A stretch of DNA of 64,000 nt from Leptospira inadai serovar Lyme str. 10 (GCF_000243675.2 NZ_AHMM02000015.1:1-64000); one strand, 5' to 3'; shown: positions 39,217 through 49,650, counted from the first letter of the stretch. Made by a program: numbers and translations. Notes: generated from the letters alone by a model not told the origin.

Positions 39217-40077
39217 ATGCGAATCGAAAATTATCGAGGTCTTTGGTTTTATATCCACGTTCTGAGCTTGGATATTTGCTTAGGCGTGGTCGGATCCGGG
39301 GCCTATGCAGTCACGGTCACAGGCGCCAAAATGAAATGGGCATGGTGGATCCTTCTCCCGCTGAGCGTCTGGGTAGTTTACACAGCGGACCATTTATTGG
39401 ACGGAAGAAAAGTAGGCGAATCCTCCGTTAATCCGAGGCACAAGTTTCATTTCGAATATTCAAAAATACTAATCATATCGGCGGTCTGTGGTGCGATCTT
39501 TTGCGCGGTGCTCGCCCTTTTCTTTGTAAGAGAGATCGTTTTTTGGGGAGGACTGATCCTTTCCGTTCTCGCAATCATTCACTTGTCATTGGCCTCCTGG
39601 GGAAAAATCAGGTTCGGAAAAGAATTTTCCGTAGCGACTATTTACACGCTAGGAGTTTGGTTCGGTCCCCTGCTAGTGGCGGGTTTCCGCTCCTGGCTTA
39701 CGGGAGTCTTACTTATGCTTTTCTATTTGGGAACCGTCTTAAACTTAATCATGAACTCGTTGATGGAAATGGACTTGGACGAAAAAGAAGGGCTCGTTTA
39801 TTTTCTCGGAACGTTTTCTCCCGAATCGGCGAGAGATTGGGTGCTCCGATCTTCCCTCTTAGGAACCGTTATGGGGATTTTACTCGCGGGTTGGGTACGC
39901 AAATTCGAACCTACCCATCCGGTTTCCACATGTATTTTCGCCGGGTTACTTTGCGCTGTTCCGGGAATAATCTTACGATACTCGGATTTTTTTTCAGGTT
40001 CCCAACGATATAGAATCCTAGGAGAAGGGATCTATTTAACAGGTTTTATTCCTTGGTTTCTATCTTGGTATTCGTAA
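39217..40077 (+). CDS. UbiA-like membrane prenyltransferase-type protein
   Basis: This protein of about 286 residues has eight or nine membrane segments. Two Asp-rich cytoplasmic loops (YTADHLLDGRKVGE near 60 and MEMDLDEKEG near 190) resemble the two Asp motifs of UbiA prenyltransferases. The first lacks the usual Asn, so activity is uncertain. ATG 39217 follows AAAGGTG at a good distance; the GTG at 39208 lies within that site. Its stop codon is one base from the repeat cluster. The substrate is unknown. Confidence 0.6.
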   Translation: MRIENYRGLWFYIHVLSLDICLGVVGSGAYAVTVTGAKMKWAWWILLPLSVWVVYTADHLLDGRKVGESSVNPRHKFHFEYSKILIISAVCGAIFCAVLALFFVREIVFWGGLILSVLAIIHLSLASWGKIRFGKEFSVATIYTLGVWFGPLLVAGFRSWLTGVLLMLFYLGTVLNLIMNSLMEMDLDEKEGLVYFLGTFSPESARDWVLRSSLLGTVMGILLAGWVRKFEPTHPVSTCIFAGLLCAVPGIILRYSDFFSGSQRYRILGEGIYLTGFIPWFLSWYS

Positions 40078-40078
40078 T

Positions 40079-40223
40079 CAGAGGACAGAAGACAGAACAT
40101 TGATGAACGGAGTTTCCATGTTCTACAGAAAGATTCTTATGGTAGCAGAGAATTTTCCCCTCCTCTATTACCTTTTCAACGTCTAGCAGCTACTGTCTTC
40201 CGTCCTCTGACCTCTGTCTTCTG
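40079..40223 (+). repeat. Dispersed repeat with inverted ends, copy C1
   Basis: It begins CAGAGGACAGAAGACAG at 40079 and ends CCTCTGTCTTCTG at 40223. The core shares ACATTGATGAACGGAG and CCATGTTCTACAG with copy A. It starts two bases after the UbiA-like stop codon. Confidence 0.82.
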
Positions 40224-40359
40224 GGAGAGAGAACATTGATAAGCGGAGTTTCCACGCTCTAAAGAAAGATTCTTATGGTAGCAGAGAATTTTCCCCTCCT
40301 CTATTACCTTTTCAACGTCTAGCAGCTACTGTCTTCCGTCCTCTGACCTCTGTCTTCTG
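40224..40359 (+). repeat. Dispersed repeat, copy C2 (tandem with C1)
   Basis: The 93 or so bases from AGATTCTTATGG to the end are identical to C1, with a period of 136 bases, while the first part is more divergent (ACGCTCTAAAG). The identical part suggests a recent tandem duplication or gene conversion. Confidence 0.82.
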
Positions 40360-40521
40360 AAAAGGACAGAACATTGATGTGCGGAGCTCCCACGCTCTAA
40401 AGAAAGATTCTTGTGTTATAGTAGATTCTTCCTCTACTTCCGTGGCCTTTCCAACTAGTAGCAGCTACTGTCTTCCGTCCTCTGAAAGCGAACGCGTCTG
40501 GCTTCCGCCCTCTGTCCTCTG
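40360..40521 (+). repeat. Dispersed repeat, copy C3
   Basis: It carries AAGGACAGAACATTGATG, a core with GTGTTATAGTAGATTC and CTTTCCAAC, and a right end with CTACTGTCTTCCGTCCTCTG followed by a second CCTCTGTCCTCTG. It ends two bases before the thiC stop codon, so copies C1-C3 exactly fill the gap between two convergent stop codons. Confidence 0.8.
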
Positions 40522-40523
40522 AT

Positions 40524-42137
<1,614 letters not shown>

Positions 42138-42244
42138 TCAGAAAACAAGATATGCGAAAGAAGGAAACTCTCCGTTTAAACTTTCCGAGGAATCGGCATC
42201 AAACAGAAAAAGTTAATATACTTGAGAGCAAATCCTTCCGCTCA

Positions 42245-42328
42245 TCCGTTTTCCTTCGCAGGCATTATCCTGATCAGGTTCCGGGGACTCTCTCAGAGTC
42301 GCCAAATGGCGTCCCACCCCCAACGGTT
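42245..42328 (-). promoter_or_regulatory. TPP (thi-box) riboswitch
   Basis: Read on the minus strand, the conserved thi-box elements occur in order: CCGTTGGGGGTG, the CTGAGAGAGTC helix, then GAACCTGATCAGGATAATG and CCTGCGAAGG, closed by AACGG pairing back to CCGTT. The element lies about 140 bases upstream of thiC. No strong intrinsic terminator was found between it and the gene, so control may be at translation. Recognition is from the well-conserved consensus. Confidence 0.92.
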
Positions 42329-42411
42329 CACTTCCATTAGCCGGTATTTTCATTAGCTTGCAAGGACTTTTCCCTAGTCTGCAACGCGGAGGCCAAGCAA
42401 TTTTAAGTATG

Positions 42412-42423
42412 GAATGATCGTTC
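42412..42423. promoter_or_regulatory. TetR-like imperfect palindrome in the thiC/ompL1 intergenic region
   Basis: GAATGATCGTTC differs at one position from the perfect palindrome GAATGATCATTC at 27429. It lies upstream of the thiC riboswitch in a roughly 500-base region that has no gene. Confidence 0.3.
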
Positions 42424-42708
42424 AGCAACAAGAAAAACTTCTCCCTATCGATGCGTTCAGAATCCGATCTTTCGCATCGCGTTCTACATTCTCATGGGGA
42501 ATAGATACATTCACGATACAAACTCCTTCCTGCTGAACATTCATTCGCTATATTCAAAATCAGAGGGACAAAACGAAAGTTAAACGATCCATTTTAAAAA
42601 TTTTTCGTGTTGCATTGCAGAAAAATTATCGTCGACGAGATTACCTAACTCATGTTCGAAATAAAAAAATAGAAAAGAGGACTTTTTTATTTAGCTTCGA
42701 TTATCTGT

Positions 42709-42736
42709 TTGACAGCGAACGGAAGCTTCTTAGAGT
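42709..42736 (+). promoter_or_regulatory. Probable ompL1 promoter
   Basis: TTGACA at 42709-42714 and TAGAGT at 42731-42736 with a 16-base spacer, about 90 bases before the ompL1 ATG. A seven-base-pair hairpin (CCTGTCC with GGACAGG, about 42737-42760) would lie at the 5' end of the transcript. Confidence 0.5.
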
Positions 42737-42825
42737 CCTGTCCTATGCCTGGGACAGGCAATAGACATAAAATGTCCTGGCTTTACGACACTTCACGATA
42801 CGAAAAGTTTAAAGGAGCTATATAA

Positions 42826-43725
42826 ATGGTTCGTAACATAAGCAAAGTTGTGCTTGTCTTCGCCGTTCTTTTTTCGGCAGCGAGCATAAGCGCAAAATCA
42901 TACGTCTTCGGGAGCCTTGGTACTCAGTTCGACCTCGGACAACTCGGCGGCACAATCACTAAAGATGGTCTGGATGCATCCAATAACTTTGACGTCGCTC
43001 CGTCATCTGCTAATGCCAACGCGGGTGTTTCGCCACGTCGCGCGATCATTCCGGAAAATCGTCTGATCACTCTTCAACACACAACAAACGGATTGATCAG
43101 CGCGAAAACCTCCGGAGCCATGACCGGTGGAGTGATATCCGTCGGATATGAAAAGGACTTTGGAAAAGCATTCTTCTGGAGAATTTCAGGTAACTATACC
43201 AGAAAAATCATGGGTGGAGATACCACTGCAAAGTTTGCCGGATACGAATACTACAATATTCATTGGGATTATAACGCCATTCAGATTCCCGTAAACGTAG
43301 GTATCAAACTTTCCGTATCGGAAGACGCGGCGATTTATATCGGAGCCGGTATTCACTACTTCAAAGGTGGATGGAGCTTAGCAGGTAGTAACCACGCTGA
43401 AGACGTACACCAATACTTGGTCACAACTCTTGGAGCAGGAAACACGATTACGAATCTAGTCGCCGATGGAACAAGCCCTCAAGCGAACTGGGAAAATACT
43501 CGTTTTAGCGTGGCCGGATTCGCTCCAAACTGGTTGATCGGAGCGCAAGCGAGACTTACCGACAAAGGCCACTTCTTCATGGAAGCGGAGACTCTCTACT
43601 CCTTCCAATACGGAGTGGGCCATACTCATTCCTTGGGTGGTATTATCAGCTTAGCCCCAACTCCGGCTTATCCGATTGTTTTGGGCGGAACTCAATACCG
43701 TTTCGGATACAAGCTCGAAATCTAA
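42826..43725 (+). CDS. ompL1: Outer-membrane porin OmpL1
   Basis: This 299-residue transmembrane beta-barrel has a signal peptide of about 23 residues (cleavage near ASISA). It matches the OmpL1 I recall from pathogenic Leptospira in several blocks: FDLGQLGGTITKDGLDA, MTGGVISVGYEKDFGKAFFW, DAAIYIGAGIHYFKGGWSL, GFAPNWLIGAQARLTDKGHFF and the C-terminal YPIVLGGTQYRFGYKLEI. OmpL1 is a surface-exposed porin known from pathogenic strains. A strong AAGGAG site precedes the ATG. This gene is the main genus marker in the window. Confidence 0.93.
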   Translation: MVRNISKVVLVFAVLFSAASISAKSYVFGSLGTQFDLGQLGGTITKDGLDASNNFDVAPSSANANAGVSPRRAIIPENRLITLQHTTNGLISAKTSGAMTGGVISVGYEKDFGKAFFWRISGNYTRKIMGGDTTAKFAGYEYYNIHWDYNAIQIPVNVGIKLSVSEDAAIYIGAGIHYFKGGWSLAGSNHAEDVHQYLVTTLGAGNTITNLVADGTSPQANWENTRFSVAGFAPNWLIGAQARLTDKGHFFMEAETLYSFQYGVGHTHSLGGIISLAPTPAYPIVLGGTQYRFGYKLEI

Positions 43726-43748
43726 TCTTCAAGCTTAACCCGTTCTTA

Positions 43749-43773
43749 AAAGGCTCCATTCGGGGCCTTTTTT
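43749..43773 (+). terminator. Terminator after ompL1
   Basis: AAAAGGCTCC and GGGGCCTTTTTT pair across ATTC (one G-T pair), followed by the T-run, between the convergent ompL1 and pcm genes. It may serve both directions. Confidence 0.75.
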
Positions 43774-44479
43774 ATTTATCGGAGAGACCGCCCTTTCCGG
43801 TTAGCGGCACGAATTTCACTTCGATTCGCCTCTTTTCTTCCCACCGATCATTACGTTTTAATAAAGTAACTAGATGCTGAATATTGCCCGTCCCGGAAAT
43901 CGGAAAAACCGCGAGCCCACCTTCGCGTAAGCAAAGAAAGAAAGGATGAATGGTTTCCGGGATTTTGGGCAGGCAGGCCGAAGACACAAAGCGAGTAAAC
44001 ATATCTTTCTGCATTGCGAATTCGTATGCGTCTCCGAATCGGATCTGATGGTTCGTCGTGCAACCCGGGGACCAAAGCTCTAAAATTTCCGACGCCCTCC
44101 GGTACAATTCGGGAACGATTTCTACCGATACGACTTCGGTTTTCATTTCGATTAAAAGTGCGGTCAGATAACCGGATCCTGTCCCTACTTCCAAAACTTT
44201 CTCTTTTGGAAGCAGGGACAGCTCTCCTAAAATATAAGCTACGATGTACGGCTGCGAAATCGTCTGCCCGAATCCGATCGAAATCGCTTTGTCTAAATAC
44301 GCGAGATGTCGATATTCGGAAGGCAGAAAAAGATGCCTTGGCACGTTCCTCATTGCGCGAATAACGAAAGGGTCCGTGATTCCTCTTGCTATGATTTGGT
44401 TTTTTACCATCGCCTCTCGTTCGGCGATGGAGTTCTCCGAGTCGAAGAGCGGCTCCGGCCCGAGCGGATGATTTTCCAT
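43772..44479 (-). CDS. pcm: Protein-L-isoaspartate O-methyltransferase
   Basis: This 235-residue SAM-dependent enzyme repairs isoaspartyl residues. The N-terminal REAMVKNQIIARGITDPFVI, the family block ISIGFGQTISQPYIVAYILGEL and SAM motif KVLEVGTGSGYLTALL are diagnostic. The length is normal, with an N-terminal extension of about 18 residues. The gene is convergent with ompL1, and its start faces away from tRNA-Phe. Confidence 0.92.
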   Translation of the reverse strand: MENHPLGPEPLFDSENSIAEREAMVKNQIIARGITDPFVIRAMRNVPRHLFLPSEYRHLAYLDKAISIGFGQTISQPYIVAYILGELSLLPKEKVLEVGTGSGYLTALLIEMKTEVVSVEIVPELYRRASEILELWSPGCTTNHQIRFGDAYEFAMQKDMFTRFVSSACLPKIPETIHPFFLCLREGGLAVFPISGTGNIQHLVTLLKRNDRWEEKRRIEVKFVPLTGKGGLSDK

Positions 44480-44518
44480 TGACAGCTAGCCTCGATTTCT
44501 TACCTTGGCAGTGGGTTC

Positions 44519-44591
<73 letters not shown>

Positions 44592-44598
44592 AAACCCT

Positions 44599-44841
44599 CT
44601 ACTTATTCTTCTTTCTCTCTTCTCCCAATTTCCATAATTCGGAAAACACGACGTCTTGAACCGCCTTGCATAACTCGGGCTTATAAAGTTTCTTTACCGG
44701 CGGCTTATGGTAAACGTGAACTTCGTCCGTGTCGGGAATATAAGTCAACATCCGCAAGATTTGATCATCGCCTTCTATTTCGTACATCGTGTACGACATA
44801 CCCTTGGATGGAATGATTTGAGATGTTTCCAAATATTTCAT
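44599..44841 (-). CDS. Small uncharacterised protein, 80 residues
   Basis: This hydrophilic protein has no signal peptide or membrane segment; it includes YEIEGDDQILRMLTYIPDTD and a Lys-rich tail. ATG 44841 has AGAGGA at a good distance, so it is probably translated. I recognise no family. An 8-base inverted repeat (GTTTTTAC / GTAAAAAC, 44865-44887) lies just upstream between this gene and coaE and could be an operator. Confidence 0.65.
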   Translation of the reverse strand: MKYLETSQIIPSKGMSYTMYEIEGDDQILRMLTYIPDTDEVHVYHKPPVKKLYKPELCKAVQDVVFSELWKLGEERKKNK

Positions 44842-45053
44842 AATTTCCTCTAAGCTAATTCGTTGTTTTTACCCGGCGTGTAAAAACATTCCACCTTCTT
44901 TTTTAAAGCCGAAAACTCCTACCGAGACGGAAGGTGGAAACAATATAACTCGAATCGGGAATACTTTCCACAAGATTCCCCTTTTGGAGAAACTGATTAT
45001 TTCCCGCTTCTTTTTTGCTTGTACTCCTAGCCGGCCTATGCATAGGTTTGTTT

Positions 45054-45680
45054 ATGTCGAAACATCCAGGTAGAGACGACGAGGCGTTCTTAGTCGGAAT
45101 CACCGGAATGATCGGCGGAGGAAAGTCGGCCGCCTCAAAGTTCCTCGAAGAATTGGGAGCCTTCCGGATCAGCGCGGATGAAATCGCGCGAAAGTACACC
45201 GACCCGGATAGCCCGATCAAAGACGAACTTGTAAAGGCCTTAGGTCCGGAAATTTTAGATGAGTCCCGAAAACCGGACCGAAAAAAGATCGCTAAACTGG
45301 TCTTCGGGAATTCGGAGAAACTCGCGGCATTGAATAAGCTGGTTCATCCTCTGATTCGAGAGGAATTTCGAGGAATTTTGAAAAACCAGGCGGGAAGTCG
45401 TTTAGTGGTTTGGGAGGTCCCTCTCTTATTCGAAACCGACTCTTACACCCTTTGCGACGCGACTGTTTGCGTGGTTTCCGACCCGAAATCCTCCTTAAAA
45501 CGAACCGTCGATCGGGACGGTATTTCCATGGAAGAAGCGGAAGCGCGCGCAAAAAGCCAGCTTTCTCTCCAGGAAAAATCGGAAAGAGCCGATTATGTCC
45601 TTAGGAACCTAGGGGACTTGGAAGACCTAAAGAAGAATTGTGCAAAGCTGTTCTCGGAACTAAAAGGCAGGATGAAATGA
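45054..45680 (+). CDS. coaE: Dephospho-CoA kinase
   Basis: This 208-residue P-loop kinase catalyses the last step of coenzyme A synthesis. The Walker A motif is in GITGMIGGGKSAASK; ISADEIARKYTD, LVHPLIREEF and VVWEVPLLFE are typical CoaE segments. ATG 45054 is preferred over a TTG at 45015. The stop overlaps the ATG of the following SPOR-protein gene, so the two are co-translated. Confidence 0.92.
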   Translation: MSKHPGRDDEAFLVGITGMIGGGKSAASKFLEELGAFRISADEIARKYTDPDSPIKDELVKALGPEILDESRKPDRKKIAKLVFGNSEKLAALNKLVHPLIREEFRGILKNQAGSRLVVWEVPLLFETDSYTLCDATVCVVSDPKSSLKRTVDRDGISMEEAEARAKSQLSLQEKSERADYVLRNLGDLEDLKKNCAKLFSELKGRMK

Positions 45681-46348
45681 AGGAAAAAGTATTCTACGTA
45701 ATTAATTTAGATAATAAACGGATCACATTGCTGTCCGCTTTTCTGATCGGCCTTCTATTCTCTTTCTTCTTTCTCGGAGTTTCGATAGGAAGAAAAAGAG
45801 GTCAAGTCCAGGAGGACCTATCGTTAAATTCGCTTAACAATTCAACGACGGCGCAACCCGCCGAACCGACCCAAGGACAAACGCAGCATATCGCGATAAA
45901 TTCCTCCGCTCCTCAGAACGGCACCCGCGAAGAGGAGATAAAATTTCGGAACCTGCCTCCGGGATCGGAGATCGTGGATCTTCGCAGTACCGTTTCTCCG
46001 ACAAAAAAGGAAGAGGTGGCGAAAATTTCCGCGGATGCCCCCGGCGAACCGCATAAGGAGAAAAAACTCGTAAAGCGCGAGAAGGATTCCAAAAAATCGG
46101 AAATCGTTTCACGAAAATCGGCGCACAGAAACGAAGCCGGATTTTATGTTCAGATTGCCGCCTTTAAAGGCCGCGAAAAAGCGGACGAATTAAAATCATC
46201 GATCGGCGGAAAAAGTTACGTAAAAAAAACGAAGAACGGATATTTCACAGTGCGAATGGGCAATTTTTCCACGCGAGAAGATGCTGATAAATCCATTAAA
46301 AAACTTCCGTCTAACTTAAAAGAGAAAGCAATAGTTTCAAAAGAATAG
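45677..46348 (+). CDS. SPOR-domain membrane protein
   Basis: This 223-residue protein has one membrane segment (about residues 15-35, LLSAFLIGLLFSFFFLGVSI), a long Pro/Lys/Glu-rich linker, and a C-terminal SPOR domain (YVQIAAFKGREKADELKSSI, then KKTKNGYFTVRMGNFSTRED). SPOR domains bind denuded peptidoglycan at division sites. The ATG overlaps the coaE stop; an upstream in-frame start at 45638 lies inside coaE. It is probably an inner-membrane protein with the SPOR domain in the periplasm. Confidence 0.85.
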   Translation: MKEKVFYVINLDNKRITLLSAFLIGLLFSFFFLGVSIGRKRGQVQEDLSLNSLNNSTTAQPAEPTQGQTQHIAINSSAPQNGTREEEIKFRNLPPGSEIVDLRSTVSPTKKEEVAKISADAPGEPHKEKKLVKREKDSKKSEIVSRKSAHRNEAGFYVQIAAFKGREKADELKSSIGGKSYVKKTKNGYFTVRMGNFSTREDADKSIKKLPSNLKEKAIVSKE

Positions 46349-46402
46349 AAAGATCGGGAAAACGAAAACTTCCGAATCTATTTTTCTATTGACCCAAATG
46401 CT

Positions 46403-47083
46403 ATGGGGGCCCAAGTGTTGCTTACAGAAATGGATCTGAAAGAACTTGAACCAGTTCGTCTAGCCGTAGTCAGATCCACGATTGTCCGCTTGCGTTCTAC
46501 GTATTCGGATCTTCTTACCACGATAAAAGGGTACGACGGCATTCCTCATTTTTTTGAAAATAATTTGTATGCCCCCGCAAATAAGGAAGAGAGGGATAAC
46601 GCTCTCGAAAATCTGTATGAAAAACTGAAAACCGTCGCAGGAAAGGCTATGACGGACAGCATTCATCAGATTATTCTCCTGAATAAAATAACGGATTCTC
46701 TAGACTTTGATACGGCGCGAATCGTAATCGAGAATAACTTACTGGATAACGGGACCATCAAACAGGAAAGTCTTTACGCTGCCATCGGAGAAGTGGGACG
46801 ATATGAAGATCGACGGGAACAAATCCGGATGGTCGGCGAGACCCTACGGTTCTTTTTTTCCCTCTCGAAACTTCCGATGGTAAAATTGATCATGGCTCCC
46901 ATTAAAGTCGCCGCATCCATGGTCGGAGCCACATCGCTAGTCGATACGATGGAAGCAGGTTACGGCCTTTCGAGTAAAATCAAGGATTTGAATCCCTTTA
47001 TAGAAGCGTTTCAGGATCGCGAAAATCGTTTAGTTACCAAGCTAGAAGACGGACAAAAATACTCCTATAGCGACGGAATTTAA
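46403..47083 (+). CDS. Uncharacterised protein, 226 residues
   Basis: I recognise no family. The protein is helical, with one moderately hydrophobic segment near 150-175 (FFFSLSKLPMVKLIMAPIKVAAS) but no clear signal peptide. It lies 55 bases after the SPOR gene on the same strand and could be part of that unit. An ATG at 46430 is an alternative start. Codon use looks normal. Confidence 0.65.
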   Translation: MGAQVLLTEMDLKELEPVRLAVVRSTIVRLRSTYSDLLTTIKGYDGIPHFFENNLYAPANKEERDNALENLYEKLKTVAGKAMTDSIHQIILLNKITDSLDFDTARIVIENNLLDNGTIKQESLYAAIGEVGRYEDRREQIRMVGETLRFFFSLSKLPMVKLIMAPIKVAASMVGATSLVDTMEAGYGLSSKIKDLNPFIEAFQDRENRLVTKLEDGQKYSYSDGI

Positions 47084-47207
47084 AACCGGCTCGTTCCTAA
47101 AAACCCTTCGCTTATTTACAGAAGAAACTTCCTTCTTGCAAATTTTCGCGCCTCTTTAAATGCTTTGTCCGTACTTTCAGTCGATTAGCTGGAATAGGAG
47201 AAATCGC

Positions 47208-47897
47208 ATGTTCATCGGTCATTATAGCGTTTCCTTTGCGCTCAAGAAGGCGGAACCAAAGACCCCGCTTTGGACGACTCTTGTAGGCGTTCAGTTCGTC
47301 GACATCCTCTTTATGATTTTCATTTTGTTCGGAATCGAAGGCGTTCGATTCGTTCCCGGTTTTACCGAAATGAACAATTTTGATTTATTCTTTATGCCCT
47401 ATACGCATAGCCTCGTTGCCGGAATTCTTTGGGGCATTCTGATATTTTTTCTTTCAAAATACGTTCTGCTAAAATCCAAACCCTATGACTCAAAAACGAA
47501 AACGAAGATTTCTTTTTTGATCGGGATCTCGGTCCTTTCCCATTACTTTGCGGATTTGTTGATGCACACTCCGGATCTTCCGATTTTTTGGGACCCGGGT
47601 CCCAAAATCGGATTCGGACTTTGGAAAAATCGCGTTCTTTCCATTACCCTGGAAATCATCGTAACCTTAGTCGGACTGATTCTTTATTTCCGCGCGACAA
47701 AACCGGGAAGCACCTTTGCCGGCAAGTATGGCATGCAATTTTTTGCGGCATTCCTCATCCTTCTCGCAATAGTAACTCCTTTCTTTCCTCCTCCGACAAG
47801 CGTTCCGGATTTTTCCGCACAGGCGCTTTTCGGGTACATCGTAATCGCCGCGTTAGGCGGATGGTTGGATACGAAGCGTATCGCTAAGGATTCCTGA
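47208..47897 (+). CDS. Polytopic membrane protein, YdjM/DUF457-like
   Basis: This 229-residue protein has five or six membrane segments. The N-terminal MFIGHYSVSFALKK resembles the start of membrane-bound metal-hydrolase-like proteins (YdjM/DUF457), and conserved His/Asp residues occur in FMPYTHSLVAG, SHYFADLLMHTPD and FWDPGP. ATG 47208 follows AGGAGAAATCGC, a strong ribosome-binding site, so the start at 47160 is rejected. Activity is unknown. Confidence 0.72.
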   Translation: MFIGHYSVSFALKKAEPKTPLWTTLVGVQFVDILFMIFILFGIEGVRFVPGFTEMNNFDLFFMPYTHSLVAGILWGILIFFLSKYVLLKSKPYDSKTKTKISFLIGISVLSHYFADLLMHTPDLPIFWDPGPKIGFGLWKNRVLSITLEIIVTLVGLILYFRATKPGSTFAGKYGMQFFAAFLILLAIVTPFFPPPTSVPDFSAQALFGYIVIAALGGWLDTKRIAKDS

Positions 47898-47919
47898 AGG
47901 CAGCGCCGAGGAAATCAGG

Positions 47920-48354
47920 ATGAAAATGGAATCCCGCATCAGCATCATCACTCTCGGAGTTTCCGATTTGCAACGTTCCGTAAAATTCTATAGGGACGGA
48001 CTCGGATGGCCTTTGTCCGGCGCCAGCGAAGAAGCCATCGCGTTTTTTCGCACGGGTGGAATCGCTCTTGCGCTGTTTCCGAGGGAGGACCTGGCTAACG
48101 ATGCCACTGTAGATTCGGCGGGTACCGGTTTTCGAGGATTTACGCTCGCTCATAATGTCCGGCTCGCAGAGGACGTCGACCGCACTCTGGATTTCGTAAA
48201 ACGGAGCGGGGGCAAAATCGTTCGTCCTGCACACGATGCGGTTTGGGGAGGACGCTCCGGTTATTTTTCGGATCCGGACGGTTTTTTATGGGAAGTCGCC
48301 TGGAACCCGCATTTTCCCATGAACGATGACGGAAGCATTCGGCTACCTATTTAA
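47920..48354 (+). CDS. Glyoxalase/VOC-fold protein
   Basis: This 144-residue single-domain protein begins with RISIITLGVSDLQRSVKFYRD and ends with GYFSDPDGFLWEVAWNPHFP, the classical vicinal-oxygen-chelate pattern, with a late metal-ligand Glu in WEVAWNP. It follows the membrane protein gene with a 22-base gap and GAGGAAATC upstream. The substrate is not known. Confidence 0.88.
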   Translation: MKMESRISIITLGVSDLQRSVKFYRDGLGWPLSGASEEAIAFFRTGGIALALFPREDLANDATVDSAGTGFRGFTLAHNVRLAEDVDRTLDFVKRSGGKIVRPAHDAVWGGRSGYFSDPDGFLWEVAWNPHFPMNDDGSIRLPI

Positions 48355-48392
48355 GTAAATTATTATTTATTAATATATATCCAAAAATAAAA

Positions 48393-49217
48393 ATGACTGA
48401 CTACCGAAGTTTTCCCGGATTACCCGGGTCCATCCTGATCGTATTGGCTACGATTATAACGACGTTCATCGTCGGGTTCCTATTCAATCAAATCGATCAC
48501 GCGTCAGGAATCGGCCTTACGGAAACCGAGCTCCTGGGGATCACGAACACCGTTTCAATTGGATTCGTCACGATTATGGGTTGGTATTTTACGGGACGAC
48601 GATTCTCGGAAGTATTTTCATTACAAAAACCTAAATTATTAGAATCTCTTTCGATCGTCCTGACCTGTATCGGCTTTACGATCCTGATCTCCGAAATCGA
48701 TAACGTTTTCTCTCTGCTTGTTCCCAAGCCGGATTTTATTTTAGATATGCTGAATCGACTTTTTTCCGACAATGATCTGGTTGGGACCGCTATCGCCTTA
48801 ATGATCGTCGCGCCGTTCACGGAAGAATTTTTGTTTCGAGGACTTATTTTTGACGGTTTAAAACGAAACTACTCCTTCAGAACGGCGGCATTGCTTACCG
48901 CCTTATTATTCGGGATTTTGCATTTGAATCCTTGGCAATTTTTAGGAGCGAGCGTCGTGGGCTATTATTTTGCTTGGTTAGTTGCGAAAACGGGATCCGT
49001 TGCACAGCCGATTTTAGCTCATATGGTATTTAACGGTTTTCCGATTTTGGTTAAGCATGGATTTCAAATCAAAATCGAAGGGTATACGGGTGAATCCATG
49101 GCCAACGGATTACTACAGCCCATATGGCTGGATATCTTGGGTATCGTCATTATGGTATTCGGAATGCTGATTTCGATAACCCTTTTTCGCCAAAGATCGA
49201 AACTTTCAGAGGACTGA
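48393..49217 (+). CDS. CPBP-family intramembrane metalloprotease-like protein
   Basis: This 274-residue membrane protein has six to eight hydrophobic segments and the CPBP (Abi) motifs: EEFLFRGLIFDGL, LLFGILHLNPWQF and a final HMVFNGF. Bacterial members are thought to be site-2-type proteases or scaffolds involved in prenyl-protein-like processing or immunity to own bacteriocins. The last three residues (SED) and the TGA stop are made of the end of a dispersed repeat (from 49207), so the C-terminus may have been reshaped by the repeat. Confidence 0.85.
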   Translation: MTDYRSFPGLPGSILIVLATIITTFIVGFLFNQIDHASGIGLTETELLGITNTVSIGFVTIMGWYFTGRRFSEVFSLQKPKLLESLSIVLTCIGFTILISEIDNVFSLLVPKPDFILDMLNRLFSDNDLVGTAIALMIVAPFTEEFLFRGLIFDGLKRNYSFRTAALLTALLFGILHLNPWQFLGASVVGYYFAWLVAKTGSVAQPILAHMVFNGFPILVKHGFQIKIEGYTGESMANGLLQPIWLDILGIVIMVFGMLISITLFRQRSKLSED

Positions 49218-49357
49218 GGACGAAAGACAGCAGCTGCTAGACGTTAAAAAGGCAGCCGAGGTAGAGGACCGATCTACTATAACACGAGAATCTTTCTGCA
49301 GTATGGAAACTCCGCTTATCAATGTTCTGTCCTCCGTCCTCTGTCTTCAGTCCTCTG
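49207..49357 (-). repeat. Dispersed repeat, copy D (inverted)
   Basis: On the minus strand it reads from CAGAGGACTGAAGACAG at 49357 through ACATTGATAAGCGGAG, CAGAAAGATTC and CTGCCTTTTTAACG to TCCTCAGTCCTCTG at 49207. Its end overlaps the last ten or so bases of the CPBP gene and supplies its stop codon. Confidence 0.82.
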
Positions 49358-49650
49358 TATGGGCGCCTCCCTGCATTCGCAGGGACCGGGCTGTTTCGGG
49401 TTCGGCTATCCGCCTCATCCCGCATGGAAATACCATGAAATAAAAAAATTCCGATATTAGCCATGCGGGACTTCGCCCTTCACATCCCTGGCGCGGTACT
49501 AGGTCGTACTAGTGCAATGATTCGGGCGGGCCCCCACCCTGATTTCGGGTGGCGGAGGAGGGCTCGTGGGCGAGGGTGCTTGGTCTATATCATAAATCTC
49601 TGGATTCGCCAAGCTTTTTTTAAATAAACTTTTTTGTGGGAGCTCCCACC
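49358..49650. other. Non-coding island with several inverted repeats
   Basis: No gene is visible. Structured elements are a 9-base inverted repeat (CCCGCATGG 49419-49427, CCATGCGGG 49461-49469), a hairpin (CCACCC 49534-49539, GGGTGG 49547-49552) in a GC-rich block, and the perfect 14-base palindrome GTGGGAGCTCCCAC at 49636-49649. These could be repeat remnants. Confidence 0.5.

Noticed and set aside
40079..40521. Tandem repeats considered as a CRISPR array
   Set aside because: Units are 136-160 bases with no short identical repeats separated by unique spacers, and no cas genes are in the window.
42213..42431. 72-codon open frame on the minus strand
   Set aside because: It covers the TPP riboswitch; conservation there is explained by RNA structure.
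49237..49464. 75-codon open frame on the minus strand
   Set aside because: It is made mainly of repeat copy D and non-coding island sequence.
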